Assembly (NCBI GenBank): GCA_025055235.1
Contig: JANWYN010000113.1
Coordinates: forward strand, 1 to 64,000
Length of the DNA stretch: 64,000 nt
Direction of reading: 5' to 3'
Origin: Candidatus Roseilinea sp.
GTDB taxonomy: Bacteria; Chloroflexota; Anaerolineae; J036; Brachytrichaceae
In this document: piece after piece, positions 1 to 7,861 of the stretch
Layout: every line of letters begins with the position of its first letter
Numbering within the stretch: the first letter of the stretch is position 1
Notes under the pieces: generated by a model
Database searches by the model: none
What the model was told of the DNA's origin: nothing
Seen by the model: the letters and a program-made list of their open reading frames with translations, nothing else
Translations under genes and position numbers: made by a program

Positions 1-368
1 TCCGTCACGCTCAGCGCTGCCAGGTCGGATGGCAGCACCAGGACGGCGGAAGCATGGGCGTAACGCCCGCGCGCCTCTCGCAGCGCTGCGTTCAACCCGC
101 GCCGGTGCTCGCGCATGTGCCCCACGCGCCAGCGTTCGGCCCAATCCGCAACCTGCGCATCGCGGCTGATAATGACGATGTCGCCGATGCCCGCCGTGGA
201 TTGCAGCGTATGCACCACGCGCCGGAGCGAATCGTGCGTCAACTCGATGCGGCGCGCCAGGTCGAGTTGCCCGCTCAAGCGCGACTTGCCGTGGACGAGT
301 GGCTTGACCGGGATGAACGCAGTGACGAGGAAGCCGGCCCGGTTGCGGTTCGCTTCACCGTTTTGCAT
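1..368 (-). CDS. cofC: 2-phospho-L-lactate guanylyltransferase (CofC/FbiD), 3' end cut by window edge
   Basis: Only the first ~122 residues are in the window; the gene runs off the left edge. The family activates phospholactate (or phosphoenolpyruvate in many bacteria) with GTP, making the donor that CofD uses in coenzyme F420 synthesis. The nucleotide-binding start IPVKPLVHGKSRLS is at residues 19-31, followed by VIISRD and LNAALREA blocks and VLVLPSDLAAL near the cut, all typical of CofC. The start ATG (366-368) overlaps the end of cofD by 14 bp, so the two genes are translationally coupled. Assignment rests on motif recognition; MobA-like nucleotidyltransferases are the main alternative, but the cofD neighbour argues against that. 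Confidence 0.85.
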   Translation of the reverse strand, partial: MQNGEANRNRAGFLVTAFIPVKPLVHGKSRLSGQLDLARRIELTHDSLRRVVHTLQSTAGIGDIVIISRDAQVADWAERWRVGHMREHRRGLNAALREARGRYAHASAVLVLPSDLAALSVT

Positions 369-1371
369 CCGTAGATCGAACGGATTGTTCCCGTGCTGGC
401 GCGGGCGGGTTGAGCTTGCAGCCGCCCAGCCGCTCCGGGCGCAGCCGGTCGGCGAACGTGACGACTTCGCAGGCAAGCCGCGCGCGGTCGTCGGCGTCCC
501 GCATGAGCGTGTCGGCCAGCAACACGCCCACACCCATCGCCTCGATGCGCGGCTGTAGCTCGGCGTCCCGTTCATCGAGCACGAACCCGTTGAGGAATTC
601 GGCGTAATGCTGAGCGACCGCGGCAGCCGAGGCCTCGTTGCCCAGCTCGCGCATGAGTTTGGCAGCCGGCCCTTTCACCGCCTCGCCGCCGATGATCGGC
701 GTAATGGCGATGATCGGCGCGCTGGCGTTCAACAGCGCATCGCGCATGCCCGGAATCGCCAGGATCGGGTCTATGCTGAGATACAGGTTGGACGGCGCGA
801 TGATGATCGTGTCCGCCGTCTCGATCGCGCGCAGCGCGTCGGGCAACGGCTCTGCTTCCTCGGCGCCTTCGTAGATCAGGCTGCGCACCTCGGGCTGCCA
901 GTGCAGCTTGACAAAGTATTCCTGAAAGGCGTATAGGCCTTCGTCGGTGTCCACGACCGTGCGCACGCGGTCGTTCGTCATGGGCAGGATGCGCGCCTTC
1001 ACGCCGAGCCGTTCGGCCAACGTGCGCGTCACCTCGGCGAGCGTCACGCCGTCGCGCAGCATCTGCGTGCGCAGCAGATGGGTGGCCATGTCGCGATCGC
1101 CGATGTGGAACCAGGGCGATACGCCATATCGCGCGAGCATGTCGAAGTTCTGGAAAGTATCCCCCGCAATCCCCCAGCCGGTTTCGGGATTGGCGATGCC
1201 GGCCAGCGTATACATCACCGTGTCCAGGTCCGGCGAGATGTGCAAGCCGTAGAGTTCGAAGTCATCGGCGGTATTGACGATGATCGTGAGTGACGCGCCA
1301 TCTACGCTGCGCGCCATGCCGTCCGCCAGCTTCGCGCCGCCCACACCCCCGGCGAAAACCACGAAATTCAT
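355..1371 (-). CDS. cofD: 2-phospho-L-lactate transferase CofD (F420 biosynthesis)
   Basis: 338 aa, the usual family length. CofD transfers the phospholactyl (or enolpyruvyl) group from the CofC product to the deazaflavin Fo, giving F420-0 or its dehydro form. The N-terminal loop GGVGGAK (residues 8-14), NTADDFELYGLHISPDLDT and IGDRDMATHLLRT are family hallmarks. The open frame extends 44 codons further upstream, but that part is non-conserved and lies next to a dispersed repeat; the ATG at 1369-1371 starts directly on the conserved MNFVVFAGG strand, so I chose it. It is followed by cofC in the same direction with a short overlap. Confidence 0.93.
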   Translation of the reverse strand: MNFVVFAGGVGGAKLADGMARSVDGASLTIIVNTADDFELYGLHISPDLDTVMYTLAGIANPETGWGIAGDTFQNFDMLARYGVSPWFHIGDRDMATHLLRTQMLRDGVTLAEVTRTLAERLGVKARILPMTNDRVRTVVDTDEGLYAFQEYFVKLHWQPEVRSLIYEGAEEAEPLPDALRAIETADTIIIAPSNLYLSIDPILAIPGMRDALLNASAPIIAITPIIGGEAVKGPAAKLMRELGNEASAAAVAQHYAEFLNGFVLDERDAELQPRIEAMGVGVLLADTLMRDADDRARLACEVVTFADRLRPERLGGCKLNPPAPAREQSVRSTDAKR

Positions 1372-1434
1372 GCATTTGATTGTGCGCCAGACCATCTGAT
1401 TGTGCAAGCAATGAACCACACGTCGTTGCCCAGA

Positions 1435-1575
1435 AGTGCATTCGCGAATGGGGCAAAACATCGTGCGGTAGGGCGCGGACACCGTTCCGCGCCTGTGACG
1501 CATCGGCGAGGGCGCGCTGCAGAGAGCGCGCTCTACTCAACTTCGCGCATTTGCCCTCACTGACGAAATGCGTCG
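1435..1575 (-). repeat. Dispersed ~145-bp structured repeat, copy A
   Basis: Between cofD and the next leftward gene. Read on the minus strand it shares long blocks with copies at 37706-37886 and 63662-63810: a GTAGAGCGCGCTC block, a GGCGCGGAACGG block and CCCTACCGCACGATG. It holds two internal hairpins (arms GCGCGCT/AGCGCGC and GCGCGGA with a partner), between outer GTGCATTCGCG-like ends. No open reading frame. The rest of the 334-bp gap shows nothing further. Confidence 0.8.
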
Positions 1576-1705
1576 TTGACCGGCGACTTAAAGGCGCAGG
1601 CAATCCGAGGCACGTTTCGCTTGCGCAGACTAAACTGCGGGTCGTCGGAGGGCGACCTTGCTTCGCGTAGCGCGATTTCTAAATCGCCGCGTGACCGGCG
1701 GAGCA

Positions 1706-3004
1706 TCACTGCAGCGCGCAGTCGCTATTCAGCAGCGTCTGGGCACGCGTCTGCGCCAGCACGAGCGTGCTGTCCAGCGGCTGGCCCTCGATGATCTGAC
1801 GCAGAGCGTTCGATAGCTCCGCTTGCACACATGGCCAGCCGCTTACTAGCGGCGCAGGTCGGGCGACCGGCGCGATCCGCTGCAGCGCCTTGATGCGCAG
1901 TGCGTCGAGCGGCTGTTCTGGGTTCAACTCCATCGCGGCGAGCGCAGAAATGCGCGCCGGCATCTGCTCGGTCTCGGCAGCCCATTGGGCCGTCTGTTCG
2001 GTCTCCAGCAGCCAGTGGATGAACTTCCAGGCTGCGCGCTCGCGGTCGTCTGTGCGCTTTAGAACCACCCATAGCGGCGCGCGGATCGAAGCGGTAGGAG
2101 CGTTCGTCGCCGTGGGAAACGTCCCCACGTCTAACCCGAAGTTGCCCCGTTCGCGCACGGTCTGCGTAAAGTTGTGCAGGCGGTCGGTCGAGGTCAACGC
2201 GAAAAGCACGCGCGCTGCGGCGAAGTCATCGCGGCTGCGTTCCGAGGATATGGCGCGATACGCACGTCCGGACTGCAAGTAGTTGAGCAGCGCTTCGATT
2301 GCCGATACGACCTCGGGCGAGGCGATTTGTAATTGCTGCGTCGGCGGGTCATAGATCGGCGCGCCGTGCGCATACAACCAGTCCTCTGCCGAGGCGTCGT
2401 TCGGATCGAAACCAAAGCATGCCGTGCCGGCGATCCGGTCGGTCGCGCCATCGCAGGCTTTACCGAATGCCTCCCAGTCCGCCGGTATTTCGGCCTGGCC
2501 GAGCGAGTTCATCCAGTCCCGGTTGGTCAGCACGATCTGCATATCGCCGCCGAACGGCGCGCCCAGCAGTTGTCCCCGCGGCGTGCGCCCCGCTTGTTGC
2601 ACGAATGGGAACAAGTCGGCCCGGTCGGCGGCATCCCAGTTCAACATCGCGTCGTCGCTGCCGGTGAACCGGTCGAGCTGAGCCAGCAGCCCGCGTTGCG
2701 CGTAGAGCGCCGCTTCCGCCGGCTGAACCAGCGCGAGATCGGGCAACAAACCCGTCGCCGCGCCCTCCAGCAAAGCACGATGCTGCGCGGCAGGCTCACG
2801 GCGCTCCGGCACGACGACGATGTCGTCGCCGTTGGTCTGGTTCCAACGATCCACGAGCCGCAGGAAGGCGCGCTCGCGCGCGCCGCTCAGGGTGTGCCAT
2901 GCCACGATCACCCGGCGCGGCTGCATGTTCGCGCATGCGACGAGCATGAGCAGGCTGAGCGCCAGCAGCGCGTGCACGGCTCGCTGCTTGATGCCGATTC
3001 TCAT
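1706..3004 (-). CDS. Extracellular solute-binding lipoprotein (ABC family 1 type)
   Basis: 432 aa. Residues 1-24 form a lipoprotein signal peptide with the lipobox LVAC, cysteine at 24, so the protein should be anchored on the outer face of the membrane. The mature part resembles family 1 (sugar/oligosaccharide-type) binding proteins: IVAWHTLSGARERAFLRLVDRWN near the start, LLPDLALVQPAEAALYA, then WKFIHWLLETEQTAQWA late in the protein. No permease or ATPase genes are adjacent, so this is an orphan binding component. Its start overlaps the stop of the upstream hydrolase gene by 4 bp (ATGA), indicating co-translation. The ligand cannot be told from sequence. Confidence 0.8.
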   Translation of the reverse strand: MRIGIKQRAVHALLALSLLMLVACANMQPRRVIVAWHTLSGARERAFLRLVDRWNQTNGDDIVVVPERREPAAQHRALLEGAATGLLPDLALVQPAEAALYAQRGLLAQLDRFTGSDDAMLNWDAADRADLFPFVQQAGRTPRGQLLGAPFGGDMQIVLTNRDWMNSLGQAEIPADWEAFGKACDGATDRIAGTACFGFDPNDASAEDWLYAHGAPIYDPPTQQLQIASPEVVSAIEALLNYLQSGRAYRAISSERSRDDFAAARVLFALTSTDRLHNFTQTVRERGNFGLDVGTFPTATNAPTASIRAPLWVVLKRTDDRERAAWKFIHWLLETEQTAQWAAETEQMPARISALAAMELNPEQPLDALRIKALQRIAPVARPAPLVSGWPCVQAELSNALRQIIEGQPLDSTLVLAQTRAQTLLNSDCALQ

Positions 3005-3924
3005 TCAGCCGTGCCTCCTGCCTCGAGCGGGACGACCGAGAACAATCCTTTGTCGTTGCGCACCAACCGGCCCACCGGCTGGCGCGTGTCGTGGCACGAG
3101 ACGAGCACAGCGCCTTGCTCGAGCGCCCAGCGTTGCCACCGACGCTTGGTCTCGATCGTCACCATCGGCAACACATCATAGGCCGTGACCCAGGGCAGGC
3201 GCTCGAAGTGGATCATGAACGGCGCCATATCGCCGATCAGGAACACAGGGGCAGATTCGGCGCCGTTCGACGTAGGCTCGACAATCACGCTTTGATGGCC
3301 GGCGGTGTGGCCGGGCGTGGGCACTACGCGCACCGAGGGCGTGATCTGCGCTTCGCCGTCGAGCAGCGTCAGCACGCCGTGGTGCATGAGCGGGACGAAG
3401 TTCTCGGCGAAGTAGGTATTGCGCGTGCGCTCGTTCGGATGCGTCGCATCTTCGTATTCCTGGCGCTGCACATAGTAGCGCGCGTTGATAAACGTAGGCA
3501 ACGGGTGCAATGCTTCGCTACCGGCGTGCGCTGCCCCCGCACTCAGCACGGTTGCCCAGCCGGAATGATCGCCGTGAAGGTGGGTGAGGATCACGATGTC
3601 AATGTCTTGAGGGCGTAGGCCATGCCGCGCGAGGTCGTCCATGAGCGTGCCGTGCGGCCGGCGCACGTCGTACTGCGTGGCGATCAAATCGTTGGGCTTG
3701 TCGCCGACGCCGCAATCCACCAGGATGCGCTTGCCGTCGGCCTCGATTAGCACGCAGCGCAACTCCTGCGGGACGCGGTTGAGGTCGTCGGGGGGCAACA
3801 GTTTCATCCACCGAACGCGCGGCACCAACCCAAACGTGCCGCCGCCATCCCAGTAGGACGTGCCATCGCTGAGTAGGTGGACGCGCGCCCGGCCGCAGCG
3901 CAGCGTGAGGGTATTCGCGTTCAT
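3001..3924 (-). CDS. MBL-fold metallo-hydrolase (lactonase-like)
   Basis: 307 aa. The metal-binding motif HLHGDH lies near residue 115, with a following TPGHTAGHQSV histidine and IGDMAPF aspartate that complete the two-zinc site of the metallo-beta-lactamase fold. The overall layout, with VDCGVGDKPNDL before the motif, resembles the AHL-lactonase/AttM-like branch, but the fold covers many hydrolases and the substrate is unknown. It is the first gene of a two-gene leftward unit with the binding lipoprotein. The ATG at 3922-3924 gives the family's usual length. Confidence 0.82.
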   Translation of the reverse strand: MNANTLTLRCGRARVHLLSDGTSYWDGGGTFGLVPRVRWMKLLPPDDLNRVPQELRCVLIEADGKRILVDCGVGDKPNDLIATQYDVRRPHGTLMDDLARHGLRPQDIDIVILTHLHGDHSGWATVLSAGAAHAGSEALHPLPTFINARYYVQRQEYEDATHPNERTRNTYFAENFVPLMHHGVLTLLDGEAQITPSVRVVPTPGHTAGHQSVIVEPTSNGAESAPVFLIGDMAPFMIHFERLPWVTAYDVLPMVTIETKRRWQRWALEQGAVLVSCHDTRQPVGRLVRNDKGLFSVVPLEAGGTAE

Positions 3925-4057
3925 GTCTGCAGGCCGCCAACTATAGCGCGCCTCTCATCGTCCGGTAATCTCCGCGCGGTATGATGGTTTGCGTTCAAAA
4001 GTAAAAGCCGGGTCGCCCCGAGCTACTAGGTTCACACAACTCAGGAGAATAGTGATC

Positions 4058-4384
4058 ATGGCAAAACCAGTCGTTCTAACTGACGCCACCTTCGAAGAAC
4101 TGGTGGAGAAGAGCAAGGGCGTGACGCTCGTGGATTTCTGGGCGGAGTGGTGCGGCCCCTGCAAGATGATCGCGCCGATCGTCGAGCAGATCGCCGAGGA
4201 GAACGACGGCAAGCTGACCGTCGGCAAGCTCGATGTGGATGCAAACAGCGAAACGGCGATGAAGTTCGGCGTGATGAGCATCCCGACGCTGATTTTGTTC
4301 AAGGACGGCGAGCCGGTGGAGCGCCTCGTCGGCTATCGCCCCAAGGAACAGCTCATGGCGAAAATCCGCCCGTATCTGAGCTAG
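4058..4384 (+). CDS. trxA: Thioredoxin
   Basis: 108 aa, exactly thioredoxin size. The redox motif WCGPC lies in [10 protein letters not shown] at about residues 27-36, and the cis-proline loop [11 protein letters not shown] follows. It reduces protein disulfides in the cytoplasm. The ATG at 4058 has an AGGAG ribosome site at 4043-4047; the longer in-frame start at 3989 adds only non-conserved residues and was rejected. It is transcribed alone, convergent with mreC, with a set of palindromes between them. Confidence 0.95.
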   Translation: MAKPVVLTDATFEELVEKSKGVTLVDFWAEWCGPCKMIAPIVEQIAEENDGKLTVGKLDVDANSETAMKFGVMSIPTLILFKDGEPVERLVGYRPKEQLMAKIRPYLS

Positions 4385-4430
4385 CGGCACCGCTCAACCG
4401 CGCCAGATGCCGACGGGTGTACTTCCCGCT

Positions 4431-4546
4431 GGGGGCAAAATGCCCGGCGACTGAAGTCGCGGGCAATTTGCAGCAAAGCCGGCCATGCGCCGGCTTTGCC
4501 ATGCGTTGCGCGCGGATTCATCCGCGCATATCCGCGCAATGCCCCC
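4431..4546. repeat. Cluster of three palindromes between trxA and mreC
   Basis: Three hairpins in a row: 4441-4465 (TGCCC with GCGACT/AGTCGC), 4473-4499 (GCAAAGCCGGC and its perfect complement, 5-nt loop) and 4510-4527 (GCGCGGAT/ATCCGCGC). The block is bracketed by GGGGGCA at 4431 and TGCCCCC at 4540-4546, which are complementary. It lies between two converging genes and may stop transcription both ways, but has no T tract, so a REP-like dispersed element is also possible. Confidence 0.7.
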
Positions 4547-4628
4547 GTTAGAAAATGCACCCCTGCCGACTCGGACACGGGTCAGCATCTGGCGCGGTTG
4601 CTTTTCTCGCGATTTGCGCGGCGCTGCG

Positions 4629-5558
4629 CTATCGCGCAGGCGCCGTCGGTGTCGGTGGGATGGCCTGCGATGCGAGCGGCCGCGTGATGACCAGCACCGC
4701 CTCGAGTTTGTCGAAGTCCACACCGGGACGCACAATTGCCTGGCGCGATGTCTCGACATCCTGGCTGATCACGCGCTCGACGATGCCCACCGGCAGCGCC
4801 TGCGGCAGGGTACCGCCTAGGCCACTCGTGACGATCAGGTCGCCCGGCTTCAACTCCTCGGTCTGCGGCACGTTCTGCAGCAGCAAAATCCCCTCGCTCG
4901 TGCCGGCCACGGTGCCCGAGGCGCGTGACTCGACCAGCCGGACGTTGATGAACGACGCCGGATCGGTGAGCAATTGCACCTGCGACGTAGCGTAGCTCAC
5001 CTCGCCCACGCGGCCCACCAGCGCCAGTCCACCGGCGACCACCGGCATGCCGATCTGGATGCCGTCGCGTTCGCCCACGTCTATGGTGATGTAGCGCACG
5101 AACGGGCTGGCATCGCCGGCGATGACGTTGGCGCACTTGCCCGCGTCCGGTGCGGTCGGCGCTTTGTCCTTGCAACGGATTGCATCGCCGATGCCGATCA
5201 CGTCGGCGCCGACCAGCTCATAGGCCGGGTTGTCGTTGGCGAACTTCAACAGGTCGCGATACTGCTTGATCTCGGCCTGGAATTCGCGCAGGCGCACATT
5301 CTCCGCCTGCAGCGCAGTGACCTCGCGCTGCAGTGCTTCGGCGCGGGCGCGCAGATCCACCAGCTCGCCGGTCGAGCGGAAGAAATCGCTGATGATGCGC
5401 CCGGCGTCGCTCATCACTTGTTGGATCGGCCCGATCACGACCGAAAGGGGGCCTTGAGCGACCGGCGCCTGGGCAAGGAAGCTCAGCGCGAGCAAGATCG
5501 CGCTGAGCGCTACGAGCACGATGATCAAGATAGGTGAGCGGGAACGGGGACGGCTCAT
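4629..5558 (-). CDS. mreC: Rod shape-determining protein MreC
   Basis: 309 aa. One transmembrane helix at about residues 9-30 (ILIIVLVALSAILLALSFLA), a coiled coil at about 65-100 (DLRARAEALQREVTALQAE), then the beta-rich extracytoplasmic core with VIAGDASPFVRYITID and GLVGRVGEVSYATSQVQLLTD. MreC links the cytoplasmic MreB filaments to the cell-wall synthesis machinery. It follows mreB by 55 bp on the same strand. The expected mreD is not downstream: the next gene is trxA on the opposite strand. The last ~15 residues are Pro/Ala/Thr-rich. Confidence 0.93.
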   Translation of the reverse strand: MSRPRSRSPILIIVLVALSAILLALSFLAQAPVAQGPLSVVIGPIQQVMSDAGRIISDFFRSTGELVDLRARAEALQREVTALQAENVRLREFQAEIKQYRDLLKFANDNPAYELVGADVIGIGDAIRCKDKAPTAPDAGKCANVIAGDASPFVRYITIDVGERDGIQIGMPVVAGGLALVGRVGEVSYATSQVQLLTDPASFINVRLVESRASGTVAGTSEGILLLQNVPQTEELKPGDLIVTSGLGGTLPQALPVGIVERVISQDVETSRQAIVRPGVDFDKLEAVLVITRPLASQAIPPTPTAPAR

Positions 5559-5613
5559 CGCACCATGGGGCGCAGCGGCGCGCGTGCGCGCGGGTGTTGT
5601 TCGGCGCCGGCGT

Positions 5614-6705
5614 TCAGGCGACGCGCCGTGCGCTGGTCATCGCCGGCCGCGAGGTGCTGTTGCGCTCTAAGCCGACCAGCACCTGACGCAGCTCGTCCAA
5701 ATTTGCCAACACGGCTTCGGCGCCGCGTGCCACACAGGTGAGCGCGTCCTCGGCGATCCAAGTATGAATGTTGGTCTCGTCGGCGATGCGCTCGACCAGC
5801 CCTTGCAGCAGCGCGCCGCCGCCGGCCAGCGCGATGCCGGTCTCCATCAGATCGGCCACCAGCTCCGGCGGCGTTTCGTCCAGCGTGCTGCGCACCGTCT
5901 CGACGATGGTGTTGACCGAGTTCGACAGTGCCTCGCGGATCTCGATCGAAGACACCTCGACCGATTCCGGCAGGCCCGTCACCAGGTTGCGCCCGCGCAG
6001 CGTCATCGTCTTCTCTTCAGGCAGCGAGAACGCAGAGCCGATAGCGATCTTGATCTTTTCGGCCATGCGCTCCCCGATCAGCAGGTTGTATTTCTGGCGC
6101 GCGTAGTTGATGATGTCTTCGTCCATCTCGTCGCCGGCGACGCGGATGGAGCGGCTGACCACAATGCCGCCGAGGGCGAATACGGCCACCTCGGTCGTGC
6201 CGCCGCCGATGTCCACTACCATTGAGCCGTGCGCCTCGGTCACCGGCAGGCCGGCGCCGATCGCAGCGGCCATCGGCTCTTCGATCAGATAGACCTCACG
6301 CGCGCCGGCAGAGAGCGCGGCATCGTGCACGGCGCGCTTCTCCACTTCCGTCACACCGGAGGGAATGCCGATCACCACGCGCGGCCGGGGCACGTTGAAC
6401 AGGTTGCGGCTATGCGCTTTGCGGATGAAGTAGTCCAGCATCGCCTCGGTGATCTCGAAGTCGGAGATCACGCCGTCGCGCAGCGGGCGAATGGCGACGA
6501 TCTTGGCGGGTGTGCGCCCCACCATCTCTTTGGCTTCAGCACCGACCGCCAGCACCTGACGCGTTTTGCGGTTGACGGCAACCCATGAAGGCTCGTTGAT
6601 CACGATGCCTTGCCCACGAACGGCGACGAGGGTGTTGGCCGTGCCCAGGTCAATTCCCAGGTCGAGCGAGAACAACCCGAGGAATCGGTCTATGATGCTT
6701 GGCAT
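5614..6705 (-). CDS. mreB: Rod shape-determining protein MreB (actin homologue)
   Basis: 363 aa. Phosphate-1 loop IDLGTANTLV at residues 18-27, phosphate-2 VVDIGGGTTEVAVFALGG near the middle, and adenosine-loop GIALAGGGALLQGL late in the protein are all present. MreB forms membrane-bound ATP-dependent filaments that steer lateral wall synthesis, implying a rod or filament cell shape. First gene of a mreB-mreC pair; the 249-bp upstream gap is shared with the divergent proC. The C-terminal tail (NSTSRPAMTSARRVA) goes beyond the usual end and is probably unstructured. Confidence 0.95.
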   Translation of the reverse strand: MPSIIDRFLGLFSLDLGIDLGTANTLVAVRGQGIVINEPSWVAVNRKTRQVLAVGAEAKEMVGRTPAKIVAIRPLRDGVISDFEITEAMLDYFIRKAHSRNLFNVPRPRVVIGIPSGVTEVEKRAVHDAALSAGAREVYLIEEPMAAAIGAGLPVTEAHGSMVVDIGGGTTEVAVFALGGIVVSRSIRVAGDEMDEDIINYARQKYNLLIGERMAEKIKIAIGSAFSLPEEKTMTLRGRNLVTGLPESVEVSSIEIREALSNSVNTIVETVRSTLDETPPELVADLMETGIALAGGGALLQGLVERIADETNIHTWIAEDALTCVARGAEAVLANLDELRQVLVGLERNSTSRPAMTSARRVA

Positions 6706-6954
6706 GTCTTAGTCCTCATAAACCCGTTGGTTGCCCGGTTAGCGTTCCGAGGCCCTACTAAGGATCAACGCGCGCGAGGCGATTAGAAGTCTCTCAGCGC
6801 GCGCAAACTGGAATCCTTGTCGGGGTTCCGGGATGCACGGTATAACCTCGATTATTATAGTTGACCGCCCGCAAACGGATTTCGAGATCTTCCCGGCGGA
6901 TGCCCTCTAGGTGTTCGCCGGACGATAAGTTATCCACAGGAGATTCACAAAATT
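6706..6954. other. Divergent mreB/proC intergenic region
   Basis: 249 bp between divergent genes. On the minus strand a TATAAT hexamer (plus coordinates 6854-6859) could be the -10 of an mreB promoter with a ~150-nt leader; no good -35 is visible. TTATCCACA at 6930-6938 matches the DnaA-box consensus but is single and overlaps the proC ribosome-site region. Confidence 0.35.
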
Positions 6955-7806
6955 ATGCTCTTCGATTCACATGTTGCGTTCATCGGCGGCGGCGTCATGG
7001 GCGAAGCGATGATCAAAAGCCTGCTTCGCTCCGGCACGTTGCGACCTGAGCAAATCACGCTCTCCGAGCCGAATACCGACCGGCGTAGCTTGGTCAGCGA
7101 CCAGTATCACGTGCACGCCTATGCCGACAACGCCAGTTGCGCGCGCCACGCCGACGTGGTCGTGCTCGCCGTCAAGCCCCAAGTGATGGATCGAGTGCTC
7201 GAAGACCTGCGCGGCGCAATCCGGCCGAACGCGCTGATCTTCTCCATCGCCGCCGGCATCTCGATTGACACGCTGCGCGAGGGGCTAGGCGGGCACGAGT
7301 ACATCGTGCGCGTGATGCCCAACACACCGGCGCAGATCGGCCAGGGGATCTCGGTGTGGACGTGTACCGATGCGGTGACCGACGTGCAGCGCGAACAGGC
7401 CATCCAGATCCTCAAGGCGATGGGCGACGAGGTGTTCGTCGAGGACGAGCAATACCTCGACATGGCGACGGCGCTCAGCGGCACCGGCCCGGCCTACGTC
7501 TTCCTGTTCATGGAAGCGCTGATAGACGCCGGCGTCCACATGGGCTTCTCCCGGCCCATCGCCGAACGGCTGGTGATTCAGACCATCCGCGGGAGCATCG
7601 AGTACGCCGCGGCTTCCAAGCTGCATGCGGCCCAACTGCGCAACCAGGTCACCTCGCCGGGCGGCACGACCGCTGCCGCGCTCTACCAGCTCGAGAAAGG
7701 CGCCTTCCGCACGGTGATCTCCAAGGCGGTATGGGCTGCCTACGAGCGCAGCTTGCAGTTGGGACGGAAGAAGGAGGACGCACGACGCAGGACGCAAGAC
7801 GCATGA
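6955..7806 (+). CDS. proC: Pyrroline-5-carboxylate reductase
   Basis: 283 aa. Last step of proline synthesis: NAD(P)H reduction of pyrroline-5-carboxylate. N-terminal Rossmann loop FIGGGVMGEAMIKSLL, then VVLAVKPQVM, and the C-terminal signature with TALSGTGPAYVFLF and VTSPGGTTAAALYQLEKG. The final ~12 residues (EDARRRTQDA) and the stop codon are encoded by a heptanucleotide array that runs into the gene, so the original C-terminus was probably GRKK or slightly longer. Start ATG lies just after a CAGGAG ribosome site. Confidence 0.94.
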   Translation: MLFDSHVAFIGGGVMGEAMIKSLLRSGTLRPEQITLSEPNTDRRSLVSDQYHVHAYADNASCARHADVVVLAVKPQVMDRVLEDLRGAIRPNALIFSIAAGISIDTLREGLGGHEYIVRVMPNTPAQIGQGISVWTCTDAVTDVQREQAIQILKAMGDEVFVEDEQYLDMATALSGTGPAYVFLFMEALIDAGVHMGFSRPIAERLVIQTIRGSIEYAAASKLHAAQLRNQVTSPGGTTAAALYQLEKGAFRTVISKAVWAAYERSLQLGRKKEDARRRTQDA

Positions 7807-7847
7807 CGCAAAACGTCCCGCGTCCCGCGTCTTGCGTCTTACGTGTC
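7777..7847. repeat. Heptanucleotide array, ACGCANG word, inside and after proC 3' end
   Basis: Five consecutive 7-bp units of the form ACGCANG (ACGCACG, ACGCAGG, ACGCAAG, ACGCATG, ACGCAAA) are followed by five units of GCGTCYY type (ACGTCCC, GCGTCCC, GCGTCTT twice, ACGTGTC). The second half is the reverse complement of the first, so the array can fold into one long hairpin, and it encodes the last codons of proC. Confidence 0.88.
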
Positions 7848-7861
7848 ACACCTCGCGCGTT

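Noticed and set aside
6930-6938. Perfect DnaA-box sequence TTATCCACA upstream of proC
   Set aside because: A single box with no AT-rich unwinding region, no further boxes and no dnaA/dnaN nearby; one 9-mer match is expected by chance at this scale, so no origin is claimed.
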